Of a stretch of DNA of 64,000 nucleotides, positions 34,217 to 47,000 are shown one piece after another (the stretch's first letter is position 1; each line of letters starts with the position of its first letter). The stretch is taken from contig OY294068.1 in NCBI GenBank assembly GCA_958510875.1, positions 15,539,282-15,603,281 of the forward strand, in the 5' to 3' direction. The DNA is from Endomychus coccineus. Its lineage: Eukaryota > Arthropoda > Insecta > Coleoptera > Endomychidae. The notes beneath the pieces were generated by a model. It did not search any database. It saw nothing but the letters and a program-made list of their open reading frames with translations, and was not told the origin of the DNA. The translations under genes and the position numbers were made by a program.

Positions 34217-34700
34217 TTTAGAATAAATGACGTATCAAAATGAACAGTGATTTATTCAAATACCACTCACCACAAAGTTCAAAACATTTAAGCAGAATGT
34301 CTGCAAATTTTCATTGAAAAACCGTATTTTTATTAGATAAAAACGTTTAACATAGAACATGTTCAATGTCCTTTCTTCCCAACAAATAAATAAGAATAAA
34401 TTGATAATTCTGAACAAGGTTGAATCAAAACTACAATGTGATCTAAAATGTTTAGACTAAATGAAGTATCAAAATGAACAGTGATTTATTCAAATACCAC
34501 TCGCCACAAAACCATAATGATCAAGACATTTAAGCAAAATGTCACGGCAAATTTTCCTTAAAAAAAAGTACTTTTTTTTAGATAAAAACGAATAACATAG
34601 AACATGTCTAATGTCCTTTCTTCGCAACAAATAAAAAAGATTAAATTGATAATTCTGAACAAGGTTGAATCAGAATTACAATGTGATCTAAAATGTAAAC
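34217..34700. repeat. tandem duplication, two units of about 235-250 bp
   Basis: Units begin at 34217 and 34449; both contain GTATCAAAATGAACAGTGAT, TTATTCAAATACCACTC, ACATAGAACATGT and TGATAATTCTGAACAAGGTT. A few indels separate them. Non-coding. Confidence 0.85.
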
Positions 34701-34977
34701 ACAATCGTATTTAATAAACTTTTATTGTGTTATACTAGAGTGGCTTATGATAACTGAAATATGTTACATAATGTTTCGTGTCTATATTATCCATGTGTCT
34801 TGCAAATACCATATCGATACAAATACCACCTCGAGTTTTCGTTAGAAATGTCGGCGCTGGGATAAGAGAAGGAGGAGCCTATTGGTTGTCTCGACCAATC
34901 ACACCTGTTATGGATCCACGTAACGCTTTCCATCCATTAGGTCCTCCGTAGACATAGATATTCTATGTTAAAATTAT

Positions 34978-36886
34978 ACTTACTCATAATAAGATAGTAA
35001 CTTGATTATGATCTGTCAGCGTGGACGTAAACCATCTGTCTTAAGCTCTCGTTTTTCTCAACTTCCAATTTATTTCGATGCCTCCAAATGTAATACATGC
35101 TATCAATTCATTCAACAAGTAATTTATTATGGTGAAGAATTTGAACCATAATTTAATTGCTACATTTACTTCCCTTACTTATACGTAGTACAAAAGTATT
35201 ATCGGCCTCAAACAAATATCCAAAATATCTGTTTGTTTTGAGCCTTATTGAATTCATCTGGATAATTTTTCATAAGATGCCTGTGTGCTTGCGATTTAAC
35301 AAATCGGTTTAAAGTGAAGAAAATAGAAACCGTATTGTTTTAGAGTGCAATATCAATACCCCCTATATACACGAGGCCTAACAACTTCAAATGTAGGTGT
35401 GACGTCATCAACTGGAGGTTGGGTTGACCTAACCGAGGACAGTAACGTTGTTAAGTGGAGCGTGTATATCGTACTGGGTGTGAAGTTATAAATATAACAT
35501 TTAACAAACATTTACCTATTCTTTGTGAAAAATTATATGAAGCACCGGCTCGTAAGGTGTCCTTGGTACTTGGATCGTGTTTTACCTGTAATGACGCGTG
35601 TATATAAGTGTTACGAGTGAATAAAGTACGTTGTAAAACGGCTTCTTACGGAAACAATGAATATCGACTGTCCCTGTGAAAGAAAGGTAAAGATATTCTG
35701 CAAATACTAGGATTTCAACCTCACTTTTTATACAATTAGTCCACACCGATATAAGTTTTTAAGAAGTCGAAATACCAACGTTGAACGTATTAAACATTCT
35801 GGCACACCAGAGAGGAAATGTGTATTTCCAAACTGTCGCACCAGGAAGCTAATAACTAATCAAATTATCAGACATTAAATTTAATGATCATTTTCAATTT
35901 TCATTAAAAATACTTACACAAAATAAGATCAGTATCTTGATTATGATCTGTCAGTATGGACGTAAAACCACATTTGTCTTAGGCTTTAGTTTTGTTCTCC
36001 ACTTCCCATGACACTCCTAGGTTGTGTGTTACTTTGGGCAACAGATTTTCGATGCCTCCAAGTATAATACATACTATCAATTCATTCAACAAGTAATTTA
36101 CTTTGATGGAGAATTCGAACCATAGTTTAATTGCTACATTTACTTCCCTTAGTAATACATAGTACAAGAGAAGTTTTATCGGCCTCAAAATTTCCAAAAT
36201 ATCTGTTTGCTTCGAGTCTTATTGAATCCATCTAGATTATTTTCGAAAAGATGCCTGTGTGCTTGCGTAAACCCTTGTGGAGGCGACTACGCCTTTCCTA
36301 GTAGTCGTACGATTTGAAATTTTACTAATCGGTTCAAAGTGGTAAAAATAGAAACTCTATATACACAAGACCTTACAACTGATTCAAATGTAGGTGTGAC
36401 GTCATCAACTGGAGGCTGGGTCGAGCTAGCGTGGACAGTAATGCTGTTAAATAATTATAAATATAACAATTTAACGAACATTTACCTATTTCTTGTGGAA
36501 AATTATATGAGGCACCTGCTCCCAAGGTATCCTAGGTAATTGGAACATGTTTTACCTGTAATTATGCGTGTATATAAGTGTTATGAGTGAATAAAGTACG
36601 TTGTAAAACGGCTTCCTACGGAAACAAATGAATATCTACTGTCCCTATGAAAGAAACGTAGATATTCTGCAAATACTATGGTTTCAACCTAGGTTTCACA
36701 TACAATACAATTAGTCCACACCCATATACGTTTTTAAGAAGTCGAAATACCAACGTATTAAACATTTTGTCACCCAAAGAGGAAATTTTCAAAGGGAATG
36801 TGCAGTTCCAAACTGTCTCACCAGGAAGCTAATAACTAATCAAATTATCAGACATTAAATTTAATGATCATTCTCAATTTTATAGG
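34978..36886. repeat. tandem duplication, two units of about 934 bp
   Basis: The units start at 34978 and 35912 (both ACTTAC...AAGAT...CTTGATTATGATCTGTCAG). Shared landmarks include GATGCCTCCAA.TATAATACAT, AAGATGCCTGTGTGCTTGCG, TGTAGGTGTGACGTCATCAA and GAATAAAGTACGTTGTAAAA. Small indels such as an insertion with TAGTCGTACG in unit 2 show age. A divergent third piece at about 43855-43975 suggests that the unit belongs to a dispersed repeat. Non-coding. Confidence 0.85.
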
Positions 36887-36889
36887 ATA

Positions 36890-37917
36890 AAAGAAATACA
36901 GAAAAAAAAATTTAAAAAATATTAAGTTACAACATTTTCATTGTTTCCACGTGTATTTCCATATGGTATAGCAAATACAAAAACAAAATTACACATATAC
37001 AGTGTCTACATAAGTGATTATTTATACAAAATAGCATAAGTAGGTACACAAGAAATTTCAGTTAATAATAAATCTATCTAATAAACTTGTAGAAATAAAC
37101 TCTGGGCTACTTTACTTATCTTCAATGATACTCTGCGTCCCTTAACGTGCCGTCTAACAAGATCAAGAAGACAGCAAAGTGCCAAGAGGTCAGTCGTATG
37201 ACTGCGCATCTTAGGTAAGTCAATTTACCTACAGGTTTTACTATACAACTATAGGCAGATCTAGGTACATAGCAGGTGATTGTTAAGAAAAACCTCCAAA
37301 ACTGTTATATACAATAATCGAAATCCAGAACATTATTTCCGTAGTTCAAAAAACTTTTGTAAATTGACTTATTAATCATCGCAGCTTCACTACTCAATAG
37401 CTTCGCCGAAAATGTTTCATCGCATAAAATACTATCGAATGATTACAAAAATTATGCTACAAACTGCAAAACTAATATTGGTTTACAACGTAATTAAAGT
37501 ACAAACGTAAGCGCTTCATCAAATTCAATACATGCCGTAACAAAATAATCAAATCTTTAGGTTAGGAAGTCGTTCCACAGTCCCACTAAATTGCACCGAT
37601 TTTCAACTGAAACTAGCATTCTAAAGATTGCGGGGACAATACAAAATCGTAGCAAGTTGACTTTACATAAAATAAAATTGAAAATTTATGTAAAAATATA
37701 TCGTACAATTATTATTTATTTCACATAAAGTCATAACCAATATAAACTCAAAACTATAATAAATACATACTGAAAAATAATTTACCACGTGTCATACGTT
37801 CCTATAGAATACACATTACAAGCTAAATAACCTAATTATGAAAGCTACGATAAAAATAATTAGGGTGGTTGCGGGGTTTGGTGTGTGGGCGAAGCATGAG
37901 CAGTCCAGTTTGATGGC
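36890..37917 (-). other. lig: probable lingerer 3' untranslated region
   Basis: Mostly non-repetitive sequence downstream of the lig stop. A minus-strand AATAAA (TTTATT at 37716-37721) is about 200 nt after the stop, a candidate poly(A) signal; a longer UTR cannot be excluded. Confidence 0.45.
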
Positions 37918-38013
37918 TTAGGCCTGGTTCCAGTAGGAACCGGGGTACTGTTTACCACCAGCTTTGGCTTGGTTTGAAGCCTGAGAACGTTGTCCGCTGC
38001 TGTTGCCAGAATC
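37918..38013 (-). CDS. lig: lig terminal exon
   Basis: From acceptor TTGTTCTAG, 31 codons then TAA at 37918-37920: [20 protein letters not shown], then [11 protein letters not shown]. This is the conserved Lingerer C-terminus and follows PLHQ of the preceding exon in phase 0. A longer open frame over the same bases in another register is spurious. Confidence 0.92.
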   Translation of the reverse strand, partial: DSGNSSGQRSQASNQAKAGGKQYPGSYWNQA

Positions 38014-41000
38014 CTAGAACAATAACGCATGTTGTACCATTTCAGCTTCAAGGCGCTAGGAATTGTGTGATGGAGCACAAAGCACAAACGAGCGAACCAT
38101 GATGTTCAAGGAATTATACAGGGTGTCCCAGGTTTTAGTAGCAGAACTTCAACAGTCGATAGAAAATTTGATTTTGAGGAAAAAAATTCCTATTAACATA
38201 TATGCACAGACGCTTAGTTTTTGAGATACGGTGTTGAAATTAAAAAAAAAATTTCGTTTTTTGCGAATATCTCCGGAACCGTTTATCGTATAGAAAACAG
38301 CTTTTGTAAGCATTTTCTACTCATAGTAAGCTATGTTCTGTGCTATAAAAAAATTTTTTTCTACTCATAATTGGTGAAAATTTCCAAGGGGTAGTGGGTG
38401 TTTTTCTCCTCAACTTCTATGCCACTGGAAAAAGTACGGTTTTGAGACAACCATTTCAACCGCCAATGTATTCTACACAAAAAAGGTACTACTGGTCATA
38501 AGCTCTAAAATTGACCGTTTTCGGGAAAAATCAACTTTTATTTTTAAACATGGTCAATTCTTACTAATTAAATAAAATTTATTCAAACGTTAGAACAAGT
38601 AACAAAACCAAAAAATTGACCATGTTTTTCAACATAAAAGTTGATTTTTCTCGAAAACGGTCAACTTTAGAGCTTATAACCAGGAGTACCTTTTTTGTGT
38701 ATAAAACATTGGCGGTTCAAATAGTCGTCTCAAAACCGTACTTTTTCCAGTGGCGTAGAAGTTGGGGAGAAAAACACCCACTACCCCTTCAAAATCTTCA
38801 CCAATCATGACTAAAAAAATCGCACAGAACATAGCTTACTATGATTAGAAAATGCTTGCAAAAGCTGTTTTCTGTACGATAAACGGTTCCGGAGATATTT
38901 GCAAAAAACTAAATTTTTTTTTTTAATTTCAACCCTGTATCTGAAAAACTAAGCGTCTGTGCATATATGTTAATAGGAACTTTTTTCTCAAAATCAAATT
39001 TTCTATCGACTGTTGAAGTTCTGCTACTAAAACTTGGGACACCCTGTATAATTTACGTTGTTGACAATAATAAGATTAACTACAAAACAGAAATAAAATA
39101 ATTAGTTGCACTACAACGAAATAAACTAAACTTAAAGCTTACATTCACCAAAACTACATATAGCGTAAAGGATTTTGTCATATCTTATTTACGTCATTAT
39201 TTGTAAGTTAATTTATAACTCGTTCCAGTGCCACTATGTGGCGCCCATAGTTGTTGGCATTTAATGTTTGTTAGGTTTTAACTTATATCTTACCATCTGA
39301 ATAATAACAAATTTGAAGCAAATACATATCGATTCTATAAAAATATCAGAATTCTCATGATTTTCCATTCTCGTAGACTTCAGAAAAATTATAATATCTG
39401 AAACACAGGTACTTACCAATATATCTTTTCTTTAAAAAAAAAAAATGACAAAAAAATGTCTTCCATTTCTCATAAAATTTCCTTGCAAAAGTCTGCTTTA
39501 TTCTTCACATGCTTCAAGCCGTATATTTCACATTATTACGATTATTATTAGATTTTGATTTTATGTTGCCTTGATTTTCCATGTGGAGATCATTCATAAG
39601 AGGGTTACATAGAAACATGCAATGTTGTAGAACAGCTACTGTTTCTTAGGTAACGTATTAAGTTCAATTTTATAACAAAATAACCAAGTAACAAGAAATT
39701 CTTTCAAACAATATTAAAAAATGCTTCCAGTTTATTAATGGATTTAATAGTTTTATAATGAAAGTCTTGGAGTAACTATTCTAGTCAATGCTTTAAGAAA
39801 GAAATGTCTTCTATTTCTCATAAGATTTCCTTGCAAAAGTTTGGATAATGTCTGATTTATTCTTCATATGCTCGTGATGGCTTTAAGCCGTATATTTCAC
39901 AAGTTAAGGCATTCCGTCCTATTAGTCTAACCTCATTTCTATTAAAGGCAATGGAGAGATTGATTGACAGATACTTGAGAGATGGCCCACTGAAGGTCCA
40001 TCCCTTACACTGTTGTCAACACGCCTAACAGGCTGGCCTCTCGACTGAAACGGCCTTGCATCATCTAGTCACAATAATAAATGGTGCTATGGCCCGTGAG
40101 GAACACGCCCTGGGGATATTTATGGACATCGAAGGGGCATTTGATAACACGTCCGTCGAGTCTATCTGCTCAACCGCTGAGAAGCATGGAGTCAGTCCAA
40201 CATTGATCCGGTGGAGTGAAGCCTTGCTACACGTGCGATAAAGGCGCAACGTAATGGATGCGTTGTACAAACCACCGCTACAAAAGGCTGTCCACAGGGA
40301 GGTGTCCTATATCCGCTTCTGTGGTGCCTTGTAGTCCATGGACTCTTGGAGGAACTGGAAGAGGCTGGGTTTTATGCCCAAGCCTATGCCGATGACTTGG
40401 CTGGCGGCACTTGGGGACGCTGTGCGAGCTGCAAAACACGCTGCTCAGCATAGTGGACGGGTGATGCCGCACGGAGGGGCTGAAGGGCTAACAAAACGGA
40501 AGTTGTTCTGTTTACAAGGAAACGCAAGCTGGGCAAACTACCAAAGATTAGTTTCTCTGGCAAGGTCCTGCATTTCAAAGGGTCGGTGAAGTTTCTGGGA
40601 GTAATCCTAGACTCTAAGTTTACCTGGCGGGAACACCTCGAATATCGAGTGAGGAAGGCCCATGCATCATTTTGGGCGTGCAGAAGAGCTTTCAGCAGCA
40701 CATGGGGATTACAGGCGAAGATTCTTTATTGGATCTATACTGCTGTGATTAGGCCTATGGTTACCTACGCGGCGGTAGTGTGGTGGTCAGGGACAAGGAC
40801 TGGTTTTTCCCAGCGCCCCCTTGACCGACTGCATTGGCTTGCATGCGTAGGCATTCTGAGCGGTATAAGGTAGGCTTCGACGAGAGCCCTTGAAGCTCTC
40901 CCTGGATTACCACCTCTACACTTATACAAAAAAAACTGAGTACATGAGAACGGCGTATAGGTTAAGGGGCCTAGGCCACTGGACCAAAACGCACCACTCT

Positions 41001-44000
41001 CGTGGACACTCATCGATTTCAAGTTAGGCAATCTCTAAATACCCCATACTAGAAATGAAGCAAGATAGCATGATCCCTGCTATATGTCTCACTTCTCCCA
41101 AAATCCTCATCCCGGATGGAGAAGATTGGAACAACGAAACTCTCACCCTACTGCCACCAGACGGGCCCGTATGGTTCACAGATGGGTCCAAGGTAGGTCA
41201 GGCTTCTGGGGAGGGAGTGTGGTCCTAAAAAGGCCTAGAATCACTAGCTCAATGACTCTAGGCGGAGGTCTATGCAAATCTGACTTGTGCCATGGAAAAC
41301 CTGCGAAGAAACTATGTAAATAGGCATATATATTTGCAGACAGCCGGTCGGTTCTGGGAGCTCTCAAATCACCCAGAGTCACATCAAGGCTTGTCAAAGA
41401 ATGCAGAGATACACTAGCTGAACTAACCAGGAGAAATAAAGTTCAACTCATCTGGGTCCCTGGACACAGCGGAGTTGTAGGAAACGACATGGCCGACTCT
41501 CTGGCCAGGCGATGGTCATCTAGTGCCCCATAGGGGCGGAGCCAATGGTGGCTTCATCAAACTGCGTAAGGGGTCTCGCCCTTCTGGGCCAACTTTATAA
41601 AGAGTTATCTAAACTGTGACGGCATCAAAGAGCCTGTGCCTAGGCTCTCAAAGAAACTCCTTTCTCTGAACAGAAGGGACTTCAGAGAGATGACTGGAAT
41701 CCTAACCGGTCACTGTCGTCTTAACAAACATCTCCACACTATGGGCATCACAGATGACCCAATATGTAGGAAATGCAGAGAGGCGGATGAAACTGCCTCT
41801 CACATCCTGTTGGAATGCCCAACTTTAGCATCCCGCAGGCACCGACACTTCGGAGAATCAAAACTGCTCCCAGAAGAACTTATGGAAGCCAGCACTGGCA
41901 ATATTCTGGGTTTCTGGCGGGCCACAAACCTGCTAGAATGGAATAGGCTTCTAACCACGGGGCGCACAATGGGCCCAACTAAGTGGCCTAAGTGCAAATG
42001 ATGATGATATTTCACAAGTTATTACATTTCGATTTTACGTTGCATTGATTTTCCATGTGGACACATTCTTAAGAGGGTTACATAGAAACATGCAATGTTG
42101 TGGAACAGGCTGCTGGTTTTTTAAGCAACGTATCAAGTTCAATTTTATAGCAAAATAACCACGAAGTATCAAGAAATTCATTCAAACAATAGTTAAAAAT
42201 GCTTCCAGTTTATTAATGGATTTAATAGTTTTATAATGAAAATCTTTAGGTAACTATATTCTAGTCTATTCTATTTATACAAGGATCACCGTTATACGTA
42301 CACTTAAAATTGAAAAATATTATACATTTCCAGTTGAAAGATGAATGTTCATCTTCCTTATTCATTAAAACATATTATTTTTAAGCAGCTGCTAATCTTT
42401 TGAATTTATTACACTGAATACATAATCCCATTTTCTGTTTTCAGACGAGATTCAGTTCAATTTTGATTTAAATTTGGATTTCCCAGAGTTATAACTAATA
42501 TTCAATTCCGCCCATTTTTTCTTTGGCACACTTTAGTGCACTAACCATTCCCTAGAAAATAATCTTCATTTTAGATGAATTCTACAGGATAACGTAGCCC
42601 TTGTGAAATATTCTGCGGGCGATAGCATTTTGCAATTTACGAGAAAACCAAACAGTATAATTTACTAATCATGGTATATACCTAATATTCTTCAGAAATC
42701 ACAGGTTATAATGTAGGCGTGCGTATTTTGCGGTACATCCTGTGTACGATAAGTAATGACGTCATAATTAGTAATTCATTTGAACTAAGTGCCGCGTTAC
42801 CTTTGTCAAACCAGGAATATTTCATTTTAATAGTTGGCAGCAACACTTTCCAAGGTTGCCGGATAAATCAATCGATTTTATTCAATTGACTTCGTTGTGG
42901 ATCTAAATTGTAGCAGTTCTTCTCAGGACTGTAATTCTTCCTACATTTACATCGTATGCTATGTAAACTGCGAAAATGAAATTCTCAACAATATATACTT
43001 TGAAGATATTACTGGCGTTAGGCACCAAATTGCTGCAGGTTTACAACTTAGTGCCACAACGTCAATAAAATCGGTAACGAAACGAGGTGCACGAGGTTCA
43101 AGTAAAATAACGGGCCAAAGTGAATGTTTGTGTTTTTGGTTGATGGGCAATACAGCATGTTAATAAGTGAAGTGGTCATTATTATTTTAATGTGGTGAAA
43201 TGAGCTGAAGGGGGAGCATAAAATGGGAATTATTTTTTGTTTATAGGAAGGTTTAGGTTAGTTGCATTCAAAAACATTGAAAACCTGGTCAACCTGGCAA
43301 CACTGTGTCACATACTGTTGTGAAGTAATTTCTTTCTTATCGGGAACTGGCTTTATATTTTTGTATTCCATTCTGGTAGTATCATATATATTATTTAATA
43401 TTATATTGATATTAATAGGTATGTTCTATGAAAATCATCACAATTGAAAAAGTTTAAGTGAATTGAAGACGTTTTCGAAACTGAAAACCAGATTACATTT
43501 ATTCTATCGTCGTGGGTTTTTGTCCATCTGAAAGTAATCAGAAGAATTCAGTATTCTAACTGATCCTTTAGTTTTTTTATATTTTGACTATACAAGAGGC
43601 AACCTATAATGTTCGTACCACATCGTGTGAGATAGGCATTGGAATTGTTATTAAACTTCACCGTTCGAAAGAAAATAAGTCTGAAGTTCGGCAGATCTCG
43701 AGCCTGAGTCAATTCCCTCTATAACAAAAGGCCTGAACTCCAGAGTACAAAAGTCAGTGTGCTTACGAAACTTACGATAGTATTGTTTAGTCATAATGGC
43801 GCGTAGTCTGTATTGAATGAGAGGTGATAAATATTAGAATTAAACAGAGTTTTAACTCTTCCTTGTGAAAAATTACATATTGTTTGATTGGAACGTATTT
43901 TTACCAGTAAATAAGCGCGTATAAGAATGTTATGACAAAATAAAGTGCGGTGCAAAACATCTTCCTTTATCAAAGCTTGTTCTTACATCTATAATCTGGT

Positions 44001-47000
44001 ATTATTGCAAATTTAGAAAACATATGGAATTTTTTAATTACTGAAGGCTGGACAAATGAAACTTGGCTCTAACTACCAACTAACCAAATTAGAGCCACTA
44101 CCTTCAAATAGTTCAATAAAACTAAAAAGTTTTCGACAGGTCTCGAACTTGACAAGGAAAGGGTAAGTTTGAGCTCGACTAGCTCGCCTATCTGGAATCT
44201 CTCGTGGTGGATCAACAGACGAGATTTCTGATGAACACCGACCATAGAAATATCTATGAAAAAGAGAGAGATCTCCCACCTTTCTAAGATATTCTAGAGG
44301 TCAATGCACTCGTAAGTGTGACATCATCAATCAGAAGAATAGCTCTCTTCTGGATAGAATCCAAGAGCTTCAGCGTATGTTTGGGAGCCGCACTCCAAAC
44401 ATATCCCCATTTCAAAATCTTTTTCAGATCTCAATTAATTGCGTCAACCTGTTTGTCTTGCTGCTCTGGTTCATTGTATAGGGGCTCTAGATGAGAAAGC
44501 GGTATGAAGTCTACCATAATCTGCAAAGCTGTGGACGAGACAGGTGATCACTTCCAGCAGATCGTTTATATGGAGCAGAAACAAAGTTGGTGCCAAGACA
44601 TATCCCTGTGGAACACCAGCGTTGATAGCCATTTTATCGCGGGATACTCTGTCAACCACCAGATGGAGTGATATATCTGAGGGAAAACTCGATAGTAAAC
44701 CACAAACGGAAACGGAAATTCCTCATCTTTTGAATAGATTTCTGCCATCATGTGTTACGTAGGCAAGCAGGTCTCTGCTGTTGATCTCTGCTGGGTGATT
44801 ATTTCTTATTTATAGAATCAATAACAGACTTATTGAAACGAAAACATATTTCCTGAACTTAACATTGATAGGTACACTTTTTCACCTTTCTATACCAAAC
44901 CAAACTGTTCAACTCAATTTTACTTACCTTTTATAAGCATATGCGTTTATGTTACAATTTAAATATATGTTAGCAAATTTGAATGGATATTTCATTGCCT
45001 ATTAGATGATATCGCATACAAAGCACTGATATACAACGAGTAACGAGACATGAAGCATGGATGTTCAATCTACTTACCACATGTCGGCCTTGGTGCCTGA
45101 CATCAATCTACAAGCAAAACAAAATCTAGGTAACGGAATCAGTGACATGCATTTGATTTTGAGAATAAAATCAAACGAAGACCAAGAACATGCACAATTT
45201 TGAAAGATCATGCCAAGAAAGGTCAGGCATGCATAATATAATAATCTTAATTCTTATGTCAGATTTCTGTAATTGTTCAATGTTTGCAAAACTGTTTCTA
45301 ATTCAAACATTAGATAAGTAACATTTAACTTCACTGTTTATTTGTTAGCCTCTCAAAAACGAGATACTAATTCAACAGAATCTGTTTAAATTTGGCTCAT
45401 TTATAACTCAATAATTTGGTAATTAAATATATGAAAAAATAATGATGCACAAATTGCTTCAGATGAAAATGGCGATCGACTAACCATTTGCGCTAACAGT
45501 TATGATAATTCGGTTTTTTATAATTTCTATGTTTTTTTTTATCCTATTATTTTGTTTGCTTCTGAATCGTTCTTATATCGAAGGAATATATTGTCGTTCC
45601 GTTCTCATTGATTCCTAATAATAAATAGAAAACTTTTTTTCCAATGAGAACAAATAAATGCTTCCGGATCCTATATCGCGAATTTGCTTACATGGAAATA
45701 TGTGAAAGGTTTACTTCCTGCTCTTGCCACTCCGTGCGCTGGATTCGCGTACCGCTTAAACTCCACCCACCTACACACTGCCTTTAGTGACATTTATCTT
45801 TACACTAAGAAAACTGTATGTTTTCTAAAGCTCCGATTGAATGACTAATATTCTAGCTATCTTTTTCAATTCCAGTTACGACCTGGACCCTTGAAAGTTT
45901 TGATGAATATATGAATTCGTGAATAGTGGTACTTGTTTCATTATTTGGCAAATATGACGTGGTAGGTCATGTTTTGTGAAATGTTGTAACTTTTTACATT
46001 CAATATGGGCAGTTCTAAATTAAAGGTGACTGCCAGGGAGGGAGTTGCGGAGCTTGTCGGGGCAATTTTTTCCGTTTCTACATCGTATTTGAACTCGTTT
46101 AACGGCATATAGGGATTAAAATACCCTTTAAAAAGTTTTTTTATGAATTTTTTCAATTTTTTGGGTTGTTTTTCAATGAAAATGTCAAAAAACTGTTTTT
46201 GCCCCAGAAATCGACATTTTATATTAAATAAACGTTCAAGAAGTCATTTCCGATCGGAAATTGGCCGCTGCATCCGAAAATGGTGTCTGTTTCCTTACAT
46301 AACGCATCATTTTCTATTCATTGGCTGATTTTCGGCAAAATACCTTTTTTTATGACGGCGTCATATCAGTGTGAGCAGCCACTTGAAAAAATTATTTTTT
46401 TTTTGCGAAATCTGCGTGTTTTCACCTCAGCTTTATGATAAAATGAAAACTCTTCTGACTAAATGGATTTTGGAGGTCGAAAAATCGACAACAACAAAAA
46501 ACCTGCAGAAAAATCTGTCGTCTGGTCGCTGACAAGTCTTTTTTTGGGACATATGACCCCGGAATAGGATTCAGCGGGAAATTTTACGATAAGAAAACAG
46601 TTCCCGAACATCATCCAACAGTTTTTACACTCCAGTATACCATTAATTTTACGCCAAAAACGTAATTTTCTTCCACTTTTTGACCTCAAAGTTGCAGAAT
46701 ATAGAATCGTAAGTAGGATATTTGGATTACTTGGATAATTTTCGATCGAAAACATGCTATTACATAATTTTTTTAAATATTTTGGTGCTTTGGAAAAGCA
46801 GTTTGAAAAAAAGCTTTTTGGTAGCAGCAAATCTAGAGACTTCGTTTTTTTGTAATGTTTGAAGTTTGTTTCTTAAAACTTTAAATCGACTAAAATCGTG
46901 ATGAAAATGACTGATTTTGGTGTAAAATTTCCCAAGCATTCTGATTTTGACAATTTCTCAATCCCACATGATGAACCCAGAGCCACAAAATTACTAAATT

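Larger units (their letters stand above)
39457..42260. repeat. tandem duplication (period 347 bp) split by a LINE
   Basis: Unit 1 is 39457-39803. Unit 2 begins at 39804 and resumes after the LINE at 42007-42260. Shared strings: TTCCTTGCAAAAGT, AAGCCGTATATTTCAC, TTGATTTTCCATGTGGA and AATGCTTCCAGTTTATTAAT. The LINE therefore arrived after the duplication. Confidence 0.8.

Noticed and set aside
34978..36886. Pair of LTRs of a retrotransposon
   Set aside because: The units are directly adjacent with no internal coding region, no TG...CA ends or primer binding site visible.
37860..38087. 75-codon open frame on the minus strand
   Set aside because: It overlaps the real lig terminal exon in a different register; the spliced frame gives the conserved YPGSYWNQA end.
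43976..44140. Additional lig exon
   Set aside because: Sequence matches PLE linker scraps, and the lig frame is already continuous without it.
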